Below are positions 1-7,837 of a DNA stretch of 64,000 nucleotides, piece by piece. How positions within the stretch are numbered: position 1 is the first letter of the stretch; each line of letters begins with the position of its first letter. The notes beneath the pieces are model-generated. The model saw only the letters and a list, made by a program, of their open reading frames with translations, did not search any database and had not been told where the DNA came from. The stretch comes from Denitratisoma oestradiolicum. GTDB lineage: Bacteria; Pseudomonadota; Gammaproteobacteria; Burkholderiales; Rhodocyclaceae. A program made the position numbers and the translations under genes. The stretch lies in assembly GCF_902813185.1 (NCBI RefSeq), contig NZ_LR778301.1, positions 2,480,001 to 2,544,000 of the forward strand. Direction: 5' to 3'.

Positions 1-303
1 GAGCAGGCCCGCGCCCTGGGACGGGGTGATGTATTCATCCAGATAGAAGTGGAAAACCTGGAACAACTGGCCGAAGCCATCGATGCCGGCGCCACGATGA
101 TCCTGTTGGACAACATGAGCCTCCAGGAAATGCACCAGGCCGTGGGCCTCACCGCCGGTCGAGCCAAGCTGGAAGCCTCGGGCGGCGTCAATCTCGACAC
201 GGTGCGCGCCATCGCCGAGACCGGCGTGGACCGCATTTCCATCGGCAGCCTGACCAAGGACGTGCGGGCCATCGACCTGTCGCTGCGCCACGTGGAATCC
301 TAA
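1..303 (+). CDS. nadC: Nicotinate-nucleotide pyrophosphorylase, C-terminal part
   Basis: The frame is open from base 1, so the gene begins before the window; 100 residues are present and TAA lies at 301-303. NadC makes nicotinate mononucleotide from quinolinate and PRPP in cytoplasmic NAD synthesis. The visible end of the barrel carries [17 protein letters not shown] and [11 protein letters not shown], which match the family's last beta-alpha units and phosphate-binding loops. It is an ordinary housekeeping gene and marks the chromosomal flank of the island that follows. Confidence 0.93.
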   Translation, partial: EQARALGRGDVFIQIEVENLEQLAEAIDAGATMILLDNMSLQEMHQAVGLTAGRAKLEASGGVNLDTVRAIAETGVDRISIGSLTKDVRAIDLSLRHVES

Positions 304-333
304 GAATCTCTGCTAGAATGCGCCCCTCTTTCC

Positions 334-424
334 GGAGAGGTGGATGAGCGGTTTAAGTCGCACGCCTGGAAAGCGTGTTTGGGGTAATACCCCAACGCGG
401 GTTCGAATCCCGCCCTCTCCGCCA
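334..424 (+). tRNA. tRNA-Ser (anticodon GGA), CCA encoded
   Basis: The acceptor stem GGAGAGG (334-340) pairs with CCTCTCC (414-420), followed by discriminator G and encoded CCA to 424. The anticodon stem CACGC/GCGTG encloses the loop CTGGAAA, with anticodon GGA at 368-370. A long variable arm and GGTTCGAATCC complete a class II serine tRNA. A TGCTAGAAT extended -10 box lies just upstream (310-318). tRNA-Ser genes are common integration sites, and island-type genes follow directly. Confidence 0.97.
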
Positions 425-433
425 AAAGCATAG

Positions 434-463
434 TAAAAAAGCGCCTCTACGGGCGCTTTTTTA
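434..463 (+). terminator. Rho-independent terminator of tRNA-Ser
   Basis: The stem GCGCC (441-445) / GGCGC (452-456) is preceded by an A run and followed by a T run. It is a standard intrinsic terminator directly after the tRNA. Confidence 0.9.
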
Positions 464-510
464 TTTTTTACACCATCCTTTCTACCATAAAGAATTCGGC
501 TTGAATTTGG

Positions 511-1386
511 TCAATTCGCTAGCCGTTCAAGTCTTTTCGTCAGATTCGAGTTGGGTTTCGCGGTTGCTGTAGCCTTATCAGCACCCTCTGTCCCGTAAAA
601 CTCCTCCATCACTGCATCTCCCTCATCGGCACTCTCCTCAAACGTCCCATTGGCAAACCCTAGCCGGGCTGCCTCATCCAGGGCCTGCTGATCAAACCCC
701 GCTTCCACCCGTGCTGCCTGGGTCTGCCGAGCCTGTGCCAAGGCTTCCTCCAGCGCCATCCCTGCTCTTACCGTGATATCCACATAGTAAATGGGTGCCC
801 GATGGCTTTGAGTCGTGGATTTCCCTCTCAGTCGGAGCTCCAGAGGCAGGCAGGCCAGTTTGTTGCCAGAAATGGCCTTGAAGTAGTGCAGCCTCGCCGC
901 CAGGGTGCGGATACTGTTGAACCCCGTCGTCCGAAACACAAAGCTCCCCAGGGGGTCATCATCCCCAATCACCACGTTAAGCCGCCCATAGGGCTTGCAT
1001 TGCTTGCCCTCGGCTACGGGACAGGCCTCTGGTGACGGACAGGGCAAGGGCTGAATCCCGCTATCAGTTACCCGCTTGCACTGTTCTCCATTGCCGACAC
1101 AGAGAGGGCGACCAGTTAGGCGGTCAAAGAAGCTGTACTCCGCTCGGAAGTTCAGATCCGGGTCGTTGAACAGCAGCCGGATCGGGATGGAGCGGATCTT
1201 TCCGCCCTGGTCCTTCCGCAACCCTTCATCCAGGGGATGGGCCACCCAACCCTCCCGGCCCTGTACTTGGCTGTTGATGGTGAATTGATCATCCTTCTCC
1301 GGCAAACGCTTACCGTTCTTCTCAACCACTTTGCCAATGGAAATCCGTCCAATGATGGGCGGAGTGATCGCCAAGCCTTTCAGCAT
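511..1386 (-). CDS. Gp3-like recombination directionality factor family protein
   Basis: A 291-residue protein of the family often annotated 'hydrolase or metal-binding protein' and related to phage Gp3-like recombination directionality factors, which bias an integrase towards excision. Start ATG at 1386 is chosen because AAGGAG stands just before it; an open extension to 1437 has no good site. The N-terminus (LKGLAITPPIIGRISIG), a Cys-rich middle (CVGNGEQC, CPSPEACP, QCKPYGRLN) and SFVFRTTGFNSIRTLAARL are typical, from memory of the family. It stands with YqaJ and DUF932 genes, a set common in integrative elements. Function here is inferred from family and context only. Confidence 0.7.
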   Translation of the reverse strand: MLKGLAITPPIIGRISIGKVVEKNGKRLPEKDDQFTINSQVQGREGWVAHPLDEGLRKDQGGKIRSIPIRLLFNDPDLNFRAEYSFFDRLTGRPLCVGNGEQCKRVTDSGIQPLPCPSPEACPVAEGKQCKPYGRLNVVIGDDDPLGSFVFRTTGFNSIRTLAARLHYFKAISGNKLACLPLELRLRGKSTTQSHRAPIYYVDITVRAGMALEEALAQARQTQAARVEAGFDQQALDEAARLGFANGTFEESADEGDAVMEEFYGTEGADKATATAKPNSNLTKRLERLAN

Positions 1387-1489
1387 GGTGTGTCTCCTTG
1401 ATATAGACGCGACTGCCCCTCCCAATCGGGATGCCATCCGGGGCAGTCAATGAATGCCCTGATGGATGGGCGTAGGTCAGGTGTTGGAA

Positions 1490-2506
1490 CTACAGAACGA
1501 TGAAGCGGCGACTGCCCGGCTTGGAGATGCGGTACTGGGTGGCCAGTGCCGGGTGATCCTGGAGTAGCCTAGGAAGGTCAATAGTCGTCCCGTCCTTGCT
1601 CTTTTTCCAGCTCACTTCGCCGGTTTCGAATACGGCACGACTGGCATCCCCCATGGCTTGCTGGAGGGTTTGCTTGAGTTGGGCCTCGACCTTCTCCTGC
1701 TCGGCCAGGGTGGCTCGGACATTGATCCAATCAGCAAAGGTGGCCGACAAGGTCCGATCCTGCGTGAAATCCAGAGTCGTGCCCAAGTCCTGGGGGTAAA
1801 GGCAGCGCAAGGCCAGTTCCGCCGATTCACTGCCATCGGCCGGCGGTGGGGTATCGGTTTCCACGAAGTGCCAGAACGCGGCTTCCAGTCGGATCAGGGA
1901 ATCGATCAGGCCTTGATCCCGGTCGATCCGATGAATTCTCAGTTCCTGACCGCAGATCAGGACGGCCACATCCGCAGCCGCCTTGCCGGTCACCGCCAAC
2001 TGATGCTGGACTTGAAGCTGGACGTACTCCGGCACTCCCTCCCGCCACAGCTTGGCCCCGTTCATCCCGGCGGTTTTGCACTCCAGGAGGGAAACCTCAT
2101 CGGAACCGACCACTTCCCGGTCAATATTGGCCAGCATCCAGGGCAGTTCCGGGTGACGCAGGACAGCATTGATACGTCGGACCTTGTTGCCGGTGCGCTT
2201 GCTGTAGTGACTGGCTACCACCGCTTCCAGCAAGGTGCCCCAGTACAGGGGGCTGCTGTCATCGTTCGGATCGACCTGGGGCAAGGCCTGATCCCGGCCG
2301 GTCTTGACCATCCACAGTTCCAGGGGGGAATAGTAGGGATTAAGGCCCACCGCAGCGGCAGCATCGGAACTACCGATGCCTTGCTTGCGTATCGCCAGCC
2401 ACTGAACTCGGTCGAGACGCTTGGTGGAAACCAGCTGGAGGGCTGGGCGTTGGGATTGAAGCCGAGCAGTCGATTTCGACTGCTGGGGCAAAGGCATCGT
2501 GCTCAT
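1490..2506 (-). CDS. YqaJ-like viral recombinase / exonuclease
   Basis: A 338-residue lambda-exonuclease-type nuclease (YqaJ family), which resects DNA ends for single-strand-annealing recombination in phages and mobile elements. Seen: the start motif WLAIRKQGIGSSDAAAAVG near residue 36, PLYWGTLLEAVV, and the PD-(D/E)XK core with the Asp of LANIDREVV followed by LLECKTA; a Gln/His-rich helix (EYVQLQVQHQLAV) follows. ATG at 2506 is supported by AGGAG. No Beta-type annealing partner is visible. A hairpin with a U tract lies between the likely promoter and the start (see the terminator at 2523). Confidence 0.88.
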   Translation of the reverse strand: MSTMPLPQQSKSTARLQSQRPALQLVSTKRLDRVQWLAIRKQGIGSSDAAAAVGLNPYYSPLELWMVKTGRDQALPQVDPNDDSSPLYWGTLLEAVVASHYSKRTGNKVRRINAVLRHPELPWMLANIDREVVGSDEVSLLECKTAGMNGAKLWREGVPEYVQLQVQHQLAVTGKAAADVAVLICGQELRIHRIDRDQGLIDSLIRLEAAFWHFVETDTPPPADGSESAELALRCLYPQDLGTTLDFTQDRTLSATFADWINVRATLAEQEKVEAQLKQTLQQAMGDASRAVFETGEVSWKKSKDGTTIDLPRLLQDHPALATQYRISKPGSRRFIVL

Positions 2507-2522
2507 ACAGGTCTCCTGACAT

Positions 2523-2555
2523 AAAAAAGCCCGGCGAACCGAAGTTCAGCCGGGC
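2523..2555 (-). terminator. Intrinsic terminator or attenuator before the yqaJ-like gene
   Basis: On the minus strand GCCCGGC/GCCGGGC (2549-2555 with 2529-2535) forms a strong hairpin followed by six U (2523-2528). It lies 20 bp upstream of the YqaJ start, so it either ends an incoming minus-strand transcript or acts as an attenuator. No minus-strand gene lies immediately upstream, as the neighbours at 2631-3283 are on the plus strand. Confidence 0.6.
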
Positions 2556-2585
2556 GATTGAAGTGGCGATGTTGCCAAACGGAAT

Positions 2586-2606
2586 CTATGGTTCTATACA
2601 CCATAG
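2586..2606. promoter_or_regulatory. Inverted repeat, probable operator 1 of the toxin-antitoxin pair
   Basis: CTATGGT (2586-2592) and ACCATAG (2600-2606) form a perfect 7-bp inverted repeat just upstream of the TumE-like gene. Autoregulation through such sites is usual for toxin-antitoxin operons; here it is inferred. Confidence 0.5.
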
Positions 2607-2630
2607 ATGGCTTATGGTGTAATAAGCCAT
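2607..2630. promoter_or_regulatory. Inverted repeat, probable operator 2 of the toxin-antitoxin pair
   Basis: ATGGCTTAT (2607-2615) and ATAAGCCAT (2622-2630) form a perfect 9-bp inverted repeat that ends exactly before the ATG at 2631. The ATG at 2607 belongs to this repeat, which argues that it is operator DNA and not the real start of the toxin gene. Confidence 0.55.
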
Positions 2631-2909
2631 ATGAAGGCAAAAGAAGTGTTTCGGGTGAAGCAGTCCCACGGCAAGGGCATTGTCGAGATCGTGATTTGGC
2701 AAGTCCCGACGCCCGTCCCTCCTTCTGAGCATCCCTACAAGTACCGGCTGGTCTATGTCGTCAATGGAAAGTGGGTCGTGGGCTATGACAACGAACGAGG
2801 CAAAGGGGATCACAAGCACCTGGGAGATACCGAGCTTCCCTATGGGTTTGTCAGCCCCCAGCAATTGATGGCGGACTTCATGGCCGATGTGAAAGGAGTG
2901 GAGCAATGA
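2631..2909 (+). CDS. TumE-family toxin (DUF6516)
   Basis: A 92-residue protein with features I associate with the TumE/DUF6516 family: VEIVIWQVPTPVPPSEH, a short hydrophobic stretch YRLVYVVNGKWVVGYDNE, and RGKGDHKHLG. TumE proteins are toxins of type II toxin-antitoxin pairs; their biochemical target is not evident from the sequence. ATG 2631 is preferred over the in-frame ATG at 2607, which lies within an inverted repeat. The next gene, a winged-helix protein, overlaps the end by 4 bp (ATGA), indicating translational coupling. Confidence 0.8.
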   Translation: MKAKEVFRVKQSHGKGIVEIVIWQVPTPVPPSEHPYKYRLVYVVNGKWVVGYDNERGKGDHKHLGDTELPYGFVSPQQLMADFMADVKGVEQ

Positions 2910-3283
2910 GCGAACGCATCTTGAATCTCAAAGTGGGTGAGCCCCTGGAATCCACCCTGGCACGAGCGGCTGAGACGATGAGTGCCTTGGAGCGAGGGGA
3001 AACTGCTACGCCCTATTTCGGTGTGGGGTTCTCCAGCGTCGGGCAACTCTTCTCGATCTTTACCCCTAAACGCTGGGACCTGCTGGCGGCCCTTCGAGCC
3101 GGTGGCCCTATGACCATTGCCGAATTGGCCCGTCGAATCCAGCGGGACTACAAGAACGTCCATGGCGATGTCGAGAAGCTCCTGGAATGGCAAGCCATCG
3201 AGAAAGATGAGCAAGGCCGGATCGTTGCGCCGTACTCGGAAATCGTCGTGGATGTCCGCTTGCCCGAGGGACGGGCAGCCTGA
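2906..3283 (+). CDS. HTH antitoxin / DNA-binding partner of the TumE-like toxin
   Basis: A 125-residue protein with a C-terminal winged helix-turn-helix: FTPKRWDLLAALRAGGPMTI, then ELARRIQRDYKNVHGDVEKL, as in HVO_A0114/MarR-like DNA-binding proteins. Such proteins often follow TumE toxins and act as antitoxin and repressor. The start overlaps the toxin stop by 4 bp. The two inverted repeats at 2586-2630 are its likely operators. The call as antitoxin rests on gene order and family; no direct evidence. Confidence 0.75.
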   Translation: MSERILNLKVGEPLESTLARAAETMSALERGETATPYFGVGFSSVGQLFSIFTPKRWDLLAALRAGGPMTIAELARRIQRDYKNVHGDVEKLLEWQAIEKDEQGRIVAPYSEIVVDVRLPEGRAA

Positions 3284-3288
3284 GGAGA

Positions 3289-3324
3289 GGACCTGCCCCA
3301 TCCCTAACCGGGTGGGGTAGGTCC
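3289..3324. terminator. Strong hairpin between convergent genes
   Basis: GGACCTGCCCC and GGGGTAGGTCC (with one G:T pair) form a long stem between the convergent antitoxin and DUF932 genes. There is no clear U tract, so it is a probable bidirectional terminator. Confidence 0.5.
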
Positions 3325-3332
3325 ATTCTCAC

Positions 3333-4289
3333 CTACGCCGCCAATTTCATCGCTTCCCGCAGGGCCTTGTCCTTGAGACTGGCCCCGACGCCGAACCAGG
3401 CAGAGTCCAGCCGGCTATCCTGACTTCGGGATCGGCGACGATGATCCACATACTCCGTGACAGCATTGACCAGGCCCCAGGCCGTGCCAGAGGCTGACGC
3501 CAAGTCGCTGCCGATCCCGTTGCCCTCGTAGAGGTTCTGCACCAGTTGCAATCCTTTCTGGTTGGGCTGCTCTCCCAGGGGTAAGGCAGGATCGCCCAGG
3601 ACATTGACCAGGAAGTTCATGGCTTCGAATTTGTGTACCTTCCGTTCAGACAGGGCCTTGATGGCATCCATGAACGTGTCCCAGGAGGACAGCCCCAGGC
3701 CAAGCTCCCGCTTCACAGCCACAGGGTCGAAAGTGGTCGAGTGAGGCACCTTGATGGCGCCAGAACACTCCCCTACGGCCATTTGCAGGGTGTTGTTGCA
3801 GACCACTCGAACCGAGGTGAATTGGGCGGTCGTGGCTAGAGTGCCGTCACAACTGGTAGCCAGGAGGAGATAGGCTTTGACCTTGTCTCCGCCCTTGAGG
3901 ACGGTCTCCTGGCCGGTGCGGGCCAGTGCCCAGAGTTTCTTACCGCCCTTGAGCACCCCAGCCGTTTCCAGTTCAAAACCACCCGCAGAGACCAAATCCC
4001 GGTAGAACTCCAGGACTTCAGCGGGTTGGACCACCTTGTAGCGGTTGGAGACGACGGAGAGCGGTGCATGGGTGTCACTGCGGAACAGAACGCGGGTTTC
4101 GGGGTTACTCTTGAGATGGAGACCATCTCCGCCAGAAACGGAGTAGAGCACCTCGGTGTCATGGATATGCCAGTCCATGCCGGCTTGCTTGAGCCAGACG
4201 TTCAGGGGTTGCTTGGGGGCCAGATGATTGCCCAGACCATGCCAGGGTGTGGCCTGGACGTAGGCCATGGATTCGACTTCGTGTGCCAT
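3333..4289 (-). CDS. DUF932 phage/plasmid-like protein
   Basis: A 318-residue member of the DUF932 (TIGR03299-type) family found on phages, plasmids and integrative elements; the biochemical role is unknown. Recognised by TPWHGLGNHLAP near the N-terminus, LKSNPETRVLFRSDT, LSVVSNRYKVVQPAEVLEFY, LLLATSCDGTLATTAQFTSV and RVVCNNTLQMA. ATG 4289 follows AAAGGAAA. It converges on the toxin-antitoxin pair and shares the island-like block with the YqaJ and Gp3-like proteins, a combination usual for mobile elements. Confidence 0.88.
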   Translation of the reverse strand: MAHEVESMAYVQATPWHGLGNHLAPKQPLNVWLKQAGMDWHIHDTEVLYSVSGGDGLHLKSNPETRVLFRSDTHAPLSVVSNRYKVVQPAEVLEFYRDLVSAGGFELETAGVLKGGKKLWALARTGQETVLKGGDKVKAYLLLATSCDGTLATTAQFTSVRVVCNNTLQMAVGECSGAIKVPHSTTFDPVAVKRELGLGLSSWDTFMDAIKALSERKVHKFEAMNFLVNVLGDPALPLGEQPNQKGLQLVQNLYEGNGIGSDLASASGTAWGLVNAVTEYVDHRRRSRSQDSRLDSAWFGVGASLKDKALREAMKLAA

Positions 4290-4416
4290 GGGAGATTTCC
4301 TTTCAGATGGGATAGACGTGACGAGGCCGCTGAGAACGTCCAGCAGAGGGTCAAGTCAGGGGGATTACAGGGAGGTTCGGCAGGAACCGTGGGGGAATCG
4401 CGGGAGGATCAGGGCG

Positions 4417-4779
4417 TCAGTGATCACTGAAGGTGAAACCGCAATGGAGGCACTGGTAGTTGTCCAGCACCTTGTTGTCGATCATTTCACCCAGCTTGGC
4501 GCCAGCGATACCACCCGTGGCTGCACCGATCAGGCCGCCCAGGATGGCCCCGGCGAGGCTGCCCAGGGCAATGCCGACCGGGCCAGCAACTATGCCGACG
4601 GTGCCGCCAACTTCTGCGCCGCTAACGGCTCCGGCGACACCGCTGACGGCACCCCCGGTACTGCCCACCAGACCGCCCACGTTACGGGCGATGTTGCGCG
4701 GGACGACCTGGGGTGAAGAGCAGTTGGGGCAATATTGAGGACGTGAGGGTTCTTCAGATGCCTCGATGATTTCGTACAT
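4417..4779 (-). CDS. Zinc-ribbon protein with central glycine-zipper segment
   Basis: A 120-residue protein of unknown function. It begins with a CPNC pair (YCPNCSSPQVVPRN) and ends with a CLHC pair (YQCLHCGFTFSDH), which together could bind one metal ion. Between them lies a long Gly/Ala-rich stretch with repeated small-residue spacing (about residues 30-100), typical of glycine zippers that pack in membranes. Start ATG 4779 is chosen over the longer frame because AAGGAG precedes it. It may be a small membrane-associated island protein; no function is proposed. Confidence 0.65.
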   Translation of the reverse strand: MYEIIEASEEPSRPQYCPNCSSPQVVPRNIARNVGGLVGSTGGAVSGVAGAVSGAEVGGTVGIVAGPVGIALGSLAGAILGGLIGAATGGIAGAKLGEMIDNKVLDNYQCLHCGFTFSDH

Positions 4780-4816
4780 GAATGGACTCCTTTTGGTGGA
4801 TGGGGAAGTGAACAGC

Positions 4817-4842
4817 AAAAGGCCTGCCGGTGAGGGCAGGCC
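4817..4842 (-). terminator. Intrinsic terminator, minus strand
   Basis: GGCCTGC/GCAGGCC (4821-4827 with 4836-4842) followed on the minus strand by UUUU (4817-4820). It probably ends transcription arriving from the LysR gene, about 140 bp downstream of that gene's stop. Confidence 0.6.
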
Positions 4843-4982
4843 AGTGAGGAAATGAGAAAACTAGGGGTGTTTCAGAGGTGAGCCAGGAATTGGGCTATCC
4901 ATGCCCGACTCAAGAGGGGGATATGTGACTGTCCTTCAACCCAATTGAGGTGCTTGAGATCCGGTCGCCAGGGCGGCATCCC

Positions 4983-5972
4983 TCAGCAACTTGAGTAAAT
5001 TTTTTTTGCAGATTGTCGTAACCCGTCGATTAACAGACTCACCGCCAAATTATCTAGCGCTTTAGGGCAGTGAAGCAGCGCGATTGGACGTTGCCACTGA
5101 TAGATGCTGGAATCAATACACCTCAGCATTTCATTTTCGAGCTCATTCTCAACAAGCTGAACTGGGAGAATTGTCAGATAGGGATTGGAAAACAGCATTG
5201 TTTTGCAAAATTCAAGCGATGAGGTAGTAATTTCAACCGATGGAACATCAAAACCATTCTCAATAAAAGCTGTGCGCCACTCATCTTGCACAGTACCCAA
5301 GTGATGTCCGAGTACCCATGAACTCACAGCAAGCTCTCTCAGTGAAATCCCCTGTCGTTTCGAGAAATCATGGTGAGATCCTGCAATGACGCAATATGTT
5401 TCCATGCCAAGAACGTGACGGACCAGCCCTTGATCTGGGGCCTCCCCATTATCGAGTCCGACAAAAATATCTAAATCACCTCGCAGCAAGGCTTCAATCG
5501 CTGTGTGATGTACTGCGGAAATGACGTCGACACTCAGGGAAACGGAATTCCGCTTCATCGACAGCAAAGTTTCCGATACGAGTTGAATCGAGGCTGTTGG
5601 CCCCGCCCCCAGTTTGATTTTGTAGTGATCTGAAGACAACTCCTGTGCTAACGCCAACTCGAGTTGGGAGACTTCTTCAACGATTGTCCGGGCATGTCGC
5701 AGCATCAGTCTGCCAAGGGGAGTTGGAATAACTTTCCGTGCGCCACGTTCGAGAATTCGAGCACCAACTGCGGACTCCAGGCTGCGAATCAACTGGCTGA
5801 CCGCTTGCTGTGAAATGCCGAGTCTTGCGGCCCCGCGCGAGAAGTTACCTGACTCAACCACGACAACAAAGCATCGTAGTTGGCGAAACTCGATGGCACC
5901 GGAATTTAGCTTGGTAACGGGGCTCACAATTTGGCGTTGTGGTTTGAAAGGTTGCCTTGTTGGTAAGAGCAC
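4983..5972 (-). CDS. LysR-family transcriptional regulator
   Basis: A 329-residue LysR regulator. The N-terminal winged helix is plain (FRQLRCFVVVVESGNFSRG, then RLGISQQAVSQLIRSLE and LLERGARKV-like wing residues), followed by a substrate-binding domain (LRGDLDIFVGLDN, NPYLTILP). It is divergent from the flavoprotein gene at 6021 with 48 bp between, the usual layout for a LysR target. The start is uncertain: the longest frame begins at GTG 5972, about 28 residues ahead of the normal LysR N-terminus; no good ribosome site is seen. It probably controls the flavoprotein operon; the ligand is unknown. Confidence 0.88.
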   Translation of the reverse strand: MLLPTRQPFKPQRQIVSPVTKLNSGAIEFRQLRCFVVVVESGNFSRGAARLGISQQAVSQLIRSLESAVGARILERGARKVIPTPLGRLMLRHARTIVEEVSQLELALAQELSSDHYKIKLGAGPTASIQLVSETLLSMKRNSVSLSVDVISAVHHTAIEALLRGDLDIFVGLDNGEAPDQGLVRHVLGMETYCVIAGSHHDFSKRQGISLRELAVSSWVLGHHLGTVQDEWRTAFIENGFDVPSVEITTSSLEFCKTMLFSNPYLTILPVQLVENELENEMLRCIDSSIYQWQRPIALLHCPKALDNLAVSLLIDGLRQSAKKIYSSC

Positions 5973-6020
5973 GCGACGTACAACGATACTCGGGGCTCAA
6001 CATAACTGAGGAGATACCTG

Positions 6021-7529
6021 ATGGCAAGTATTCAATCTATTCAAAAATGGGACGATTCCGCAGACCTCGTTATAGCGGGGTATGGTTTGGCGGGGGCCTG
6101 TGCAGCGATTGAAGCCAGGGACCGCGACCCTGGCATGGACATCCTCATCATTGAGAAAATGCCGGAACGCTACGCTGGCGGAAATAGTCGTGCTTCCGGG
6201 CAATCATTGCTCATTTCAAAGAATGCAAACGCATTGATTGAATACCAAAAAGCAATGAGCCGCCCCAACCCAATTCCTGACGATATGCTCGAACAATGGG
6301 CTGATCGCATGGTCAATTTGGAGCCATGGATTCAAGCCCGGGCACATGAGGCCGGCGCGGAATACTTGCATGGTACAGGTTTTACCGATAGGGCTGCGGT
6401 CTTGGAATTCCCTGAATTTGGCGCTGCTGAAGCGGTGGCGCATACCGCAACTATTCTGCCATTGCCGAGTGGGGTTTGGTTGGCCTTTAAAGCCAATGTT
6501 GATAAGCGGAATATACGTACCAGTTTCGAGACCAAGCTGATTGACCTGATCCAAGACCCTGATACTTTAGAGGTTTTCGGGGTGGTGGTCGAAAAGAATG
6601 GGCAACGCCTGAATATCAAAGCCAAACGGAGCACAGTAATGTGTACCGGCGGCTTTGAGAATAATCTTGACATGCAAAGGAACTACTTCGGACTGTCAAA
6701 GGCGTTCCCGCTGGGAACACCAGGAAATACAGGTGATGGCATCAAGATTCTCCAAAAGGCCGGTGCCGATATGTGGCACCTGCGAAATCAGGGGCAGTCT
6801 GGCGGGATCTGGCCTGGCTTTACATTCCCAGGCCATACCACTGTATTCCTAAGACAACTTTTCTTCCAAACCTTCAGTTGGATCGATATTGCGGGTGATG
6901 GACGTCGCTTCGTCAATGAAACTGCAGAGCTCCAGCTCACGCATTACAAGGAAAAAGTACGAGGCGAATGGATAGACACCCCTCACCATCGAGTCGGCAC
7001 AATGCATATGATTTTTGATGACATTACGCGTGCTAATAACAACCTTGTTACATCTGTAATGACTTGGAACACCGCCGTCGAGAACTATGAATGGAGCGAT
7101 GACAACACCAAGGAAATGGCCAAAGGCTGGATTGTCAGCGCAAATACCATCGAAGAACTTGCCACCAAGCTGGGGCGTGATCCCTCGGTAGTAATTGACA
7201 CCGTGAATCGATACAACGCATCATGTGAGCGTGGAATTGATGAAGAATTTGATCGCAATCCAGGTACATTACAGCCCATTCAGCATGGGCCTTTCCATGC
7301 CATTGAGATTGTTCCAGCAATTGTTTGCACCGGTGGCGGAGCACGACGCAATATTGACTCCGAGGTATTAGATCACGATGGAAAACCGATTCCCCGACTT
7401 TATGAAGCTGGCGAATTGGGATCCATGTTTTCCAATCTCTATCAGAATGGCTCTTATCTAACGGAGGCGATGATTTCAGGTAGAGCAGCTGGTGCAGGCG
7501 CTGTTAGCCTCGTACCATGGGATAAGTGA
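6021..7529 (+). CDS. FAD-dependent dehydrogenase of the fumarate reductase / ketosteroid dehydrogenase type
   Basis: A 502-residue soluble flavoprotein. The N-terminal FAD site DLVIAGYGLAGACAAIEARD is followed by an acidic ribose contact (ILIIEKM), then GGNSRASGQ; a second FAD contact VMCTGGFENN lies near residue 210, and the C-terminal contact YEAGELGSMFSNLYQNGSYL lies near 470. Family members reduce or desaturate C=C bonds (fumarate reductase, urocanate reductase, 3-ketosteroid delta-1-dehydrogenase). The substrate cannot be told. ATG 6021 follows GAGGAG. It starts a short plus-strand operon opposite the LysR gene and stands beside catabolic module 1, so a redox step in the same pathway is a reasonable inference. 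Confidence 0.85.
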   Translation: MASIQSIQKWDDSADLVIAGYGLAGACAAIEARDRDPGMDILIIEKMPERYAGGNSRASGQSLLISKNANALIEYQKAMSRPNPIPDDMLEQWADRMVNLEPWIQARAHEAGAEYLHGTGFTDRAAVLEFPEFGAAEAVAHTATILPLPSGVWLAFKANVDKRNIRTSFETKLIDLIQDPDTLEVFGVVVEKNGQRLNIKAKRSTVMCTGGFENNLDMQRNYFGLSKAFPLGTPGNTGDGIKILQKAGADMWHLRNQGQSGGIWPGFTFPGHTTVFLRQLFFQTFSWIDIAGDGRRFVNETAELQLTHYKEKVRGEWIDTPHHRVGTMHMIFDDITRANNNLVTSVMTWNTAVENYEWSDDNTKEMAKGWIVSANTIEELATKLGRDPSVVIDTVNRYNASCERGIDEEFDRNPGTLQPIQHGPFHAIEIVPAIVCTGGGARRNIDSEVLDHDGKPIPRLYEAGELGSMFSNLYQNGSYLTEAMISGRAAGAGAVSLVPWDK

Positions 7530-7533
7530 GGGC

Positions 7534-7743
7534 ATGATGAGAGTATCAACTCCAGCCATGAAACTCGATGTCAGGATTGACAAAGCCAAACGACAAGATG
7601 GCAACTTAGTAATGATTGGCGTCGCGGGAATGATGCCATGTGAAACACGGCTATCACCTGAGGAATTACGAAAGTTAATTTTTCTGGTTATGAACCCAAG
7701 GATTTTGCCAGTGCTGTTTTCTCGATCAAAACCTCAAAAGTAA
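7534..7743 (+). CDS. Small uncharacterised protein following the flavoprotein
   Basis: A 69-residue protein beginning 4 bp after the flavoprotein stop, with GTGAGGG ahead of the ATG. The body (LDVRIDKAKRQDGNLVMIGV, then AGMMPCETRLSPEELRKLI) is compact and ends with a basic tail. I do not know the family. The tight spacing says it is co-translated with the flavoprotein and may assist it. Confidence 0.6.
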   Translation: MMRVSTPAMKLDVRIDKAKRQDGNLVMIGVAGMMPCETRLSPEELRKLIFLVMNPRILPVLFSRSKPQK

Positions 7744-7751
7744 ATAACTGA

Positions 7752-7783
7752 ATCGCCGTGCATGGCATCTCTTGCACGGCGAT
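7752..7783. terminator. Perfect hairpin between convergent operons
   Basis: ATCGCCGTGCA (7752-7762) and TGCACGGCGAT (7773-7783) form a perfect 11-bp stem between the flavoprotein operon and the minus-strand hyd operon. There is no U tract; it is a likely bidirectional terminator. Confidence 0.55.
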
Positions 7784-7837
7784 CCAATCTCTAAAAGCTC
7801 CTGAATCAATTTCAGCAGACTATAAAGCATCTGCTGC

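Noticed and set aside
334..424. A second attachment site copy of the tRNA-Ser 3' end within the window
   Set aside because: I looked for the TTCGAATCCCGCC end sequence further on and did not find it, so island borders could not be set.
5935..5958. TGG...GC sequence ahead of the flavoprotein gene at 6021
   Set aside because: GG and GC are 11 bases apart, not 10, which does not fit sigma-54.
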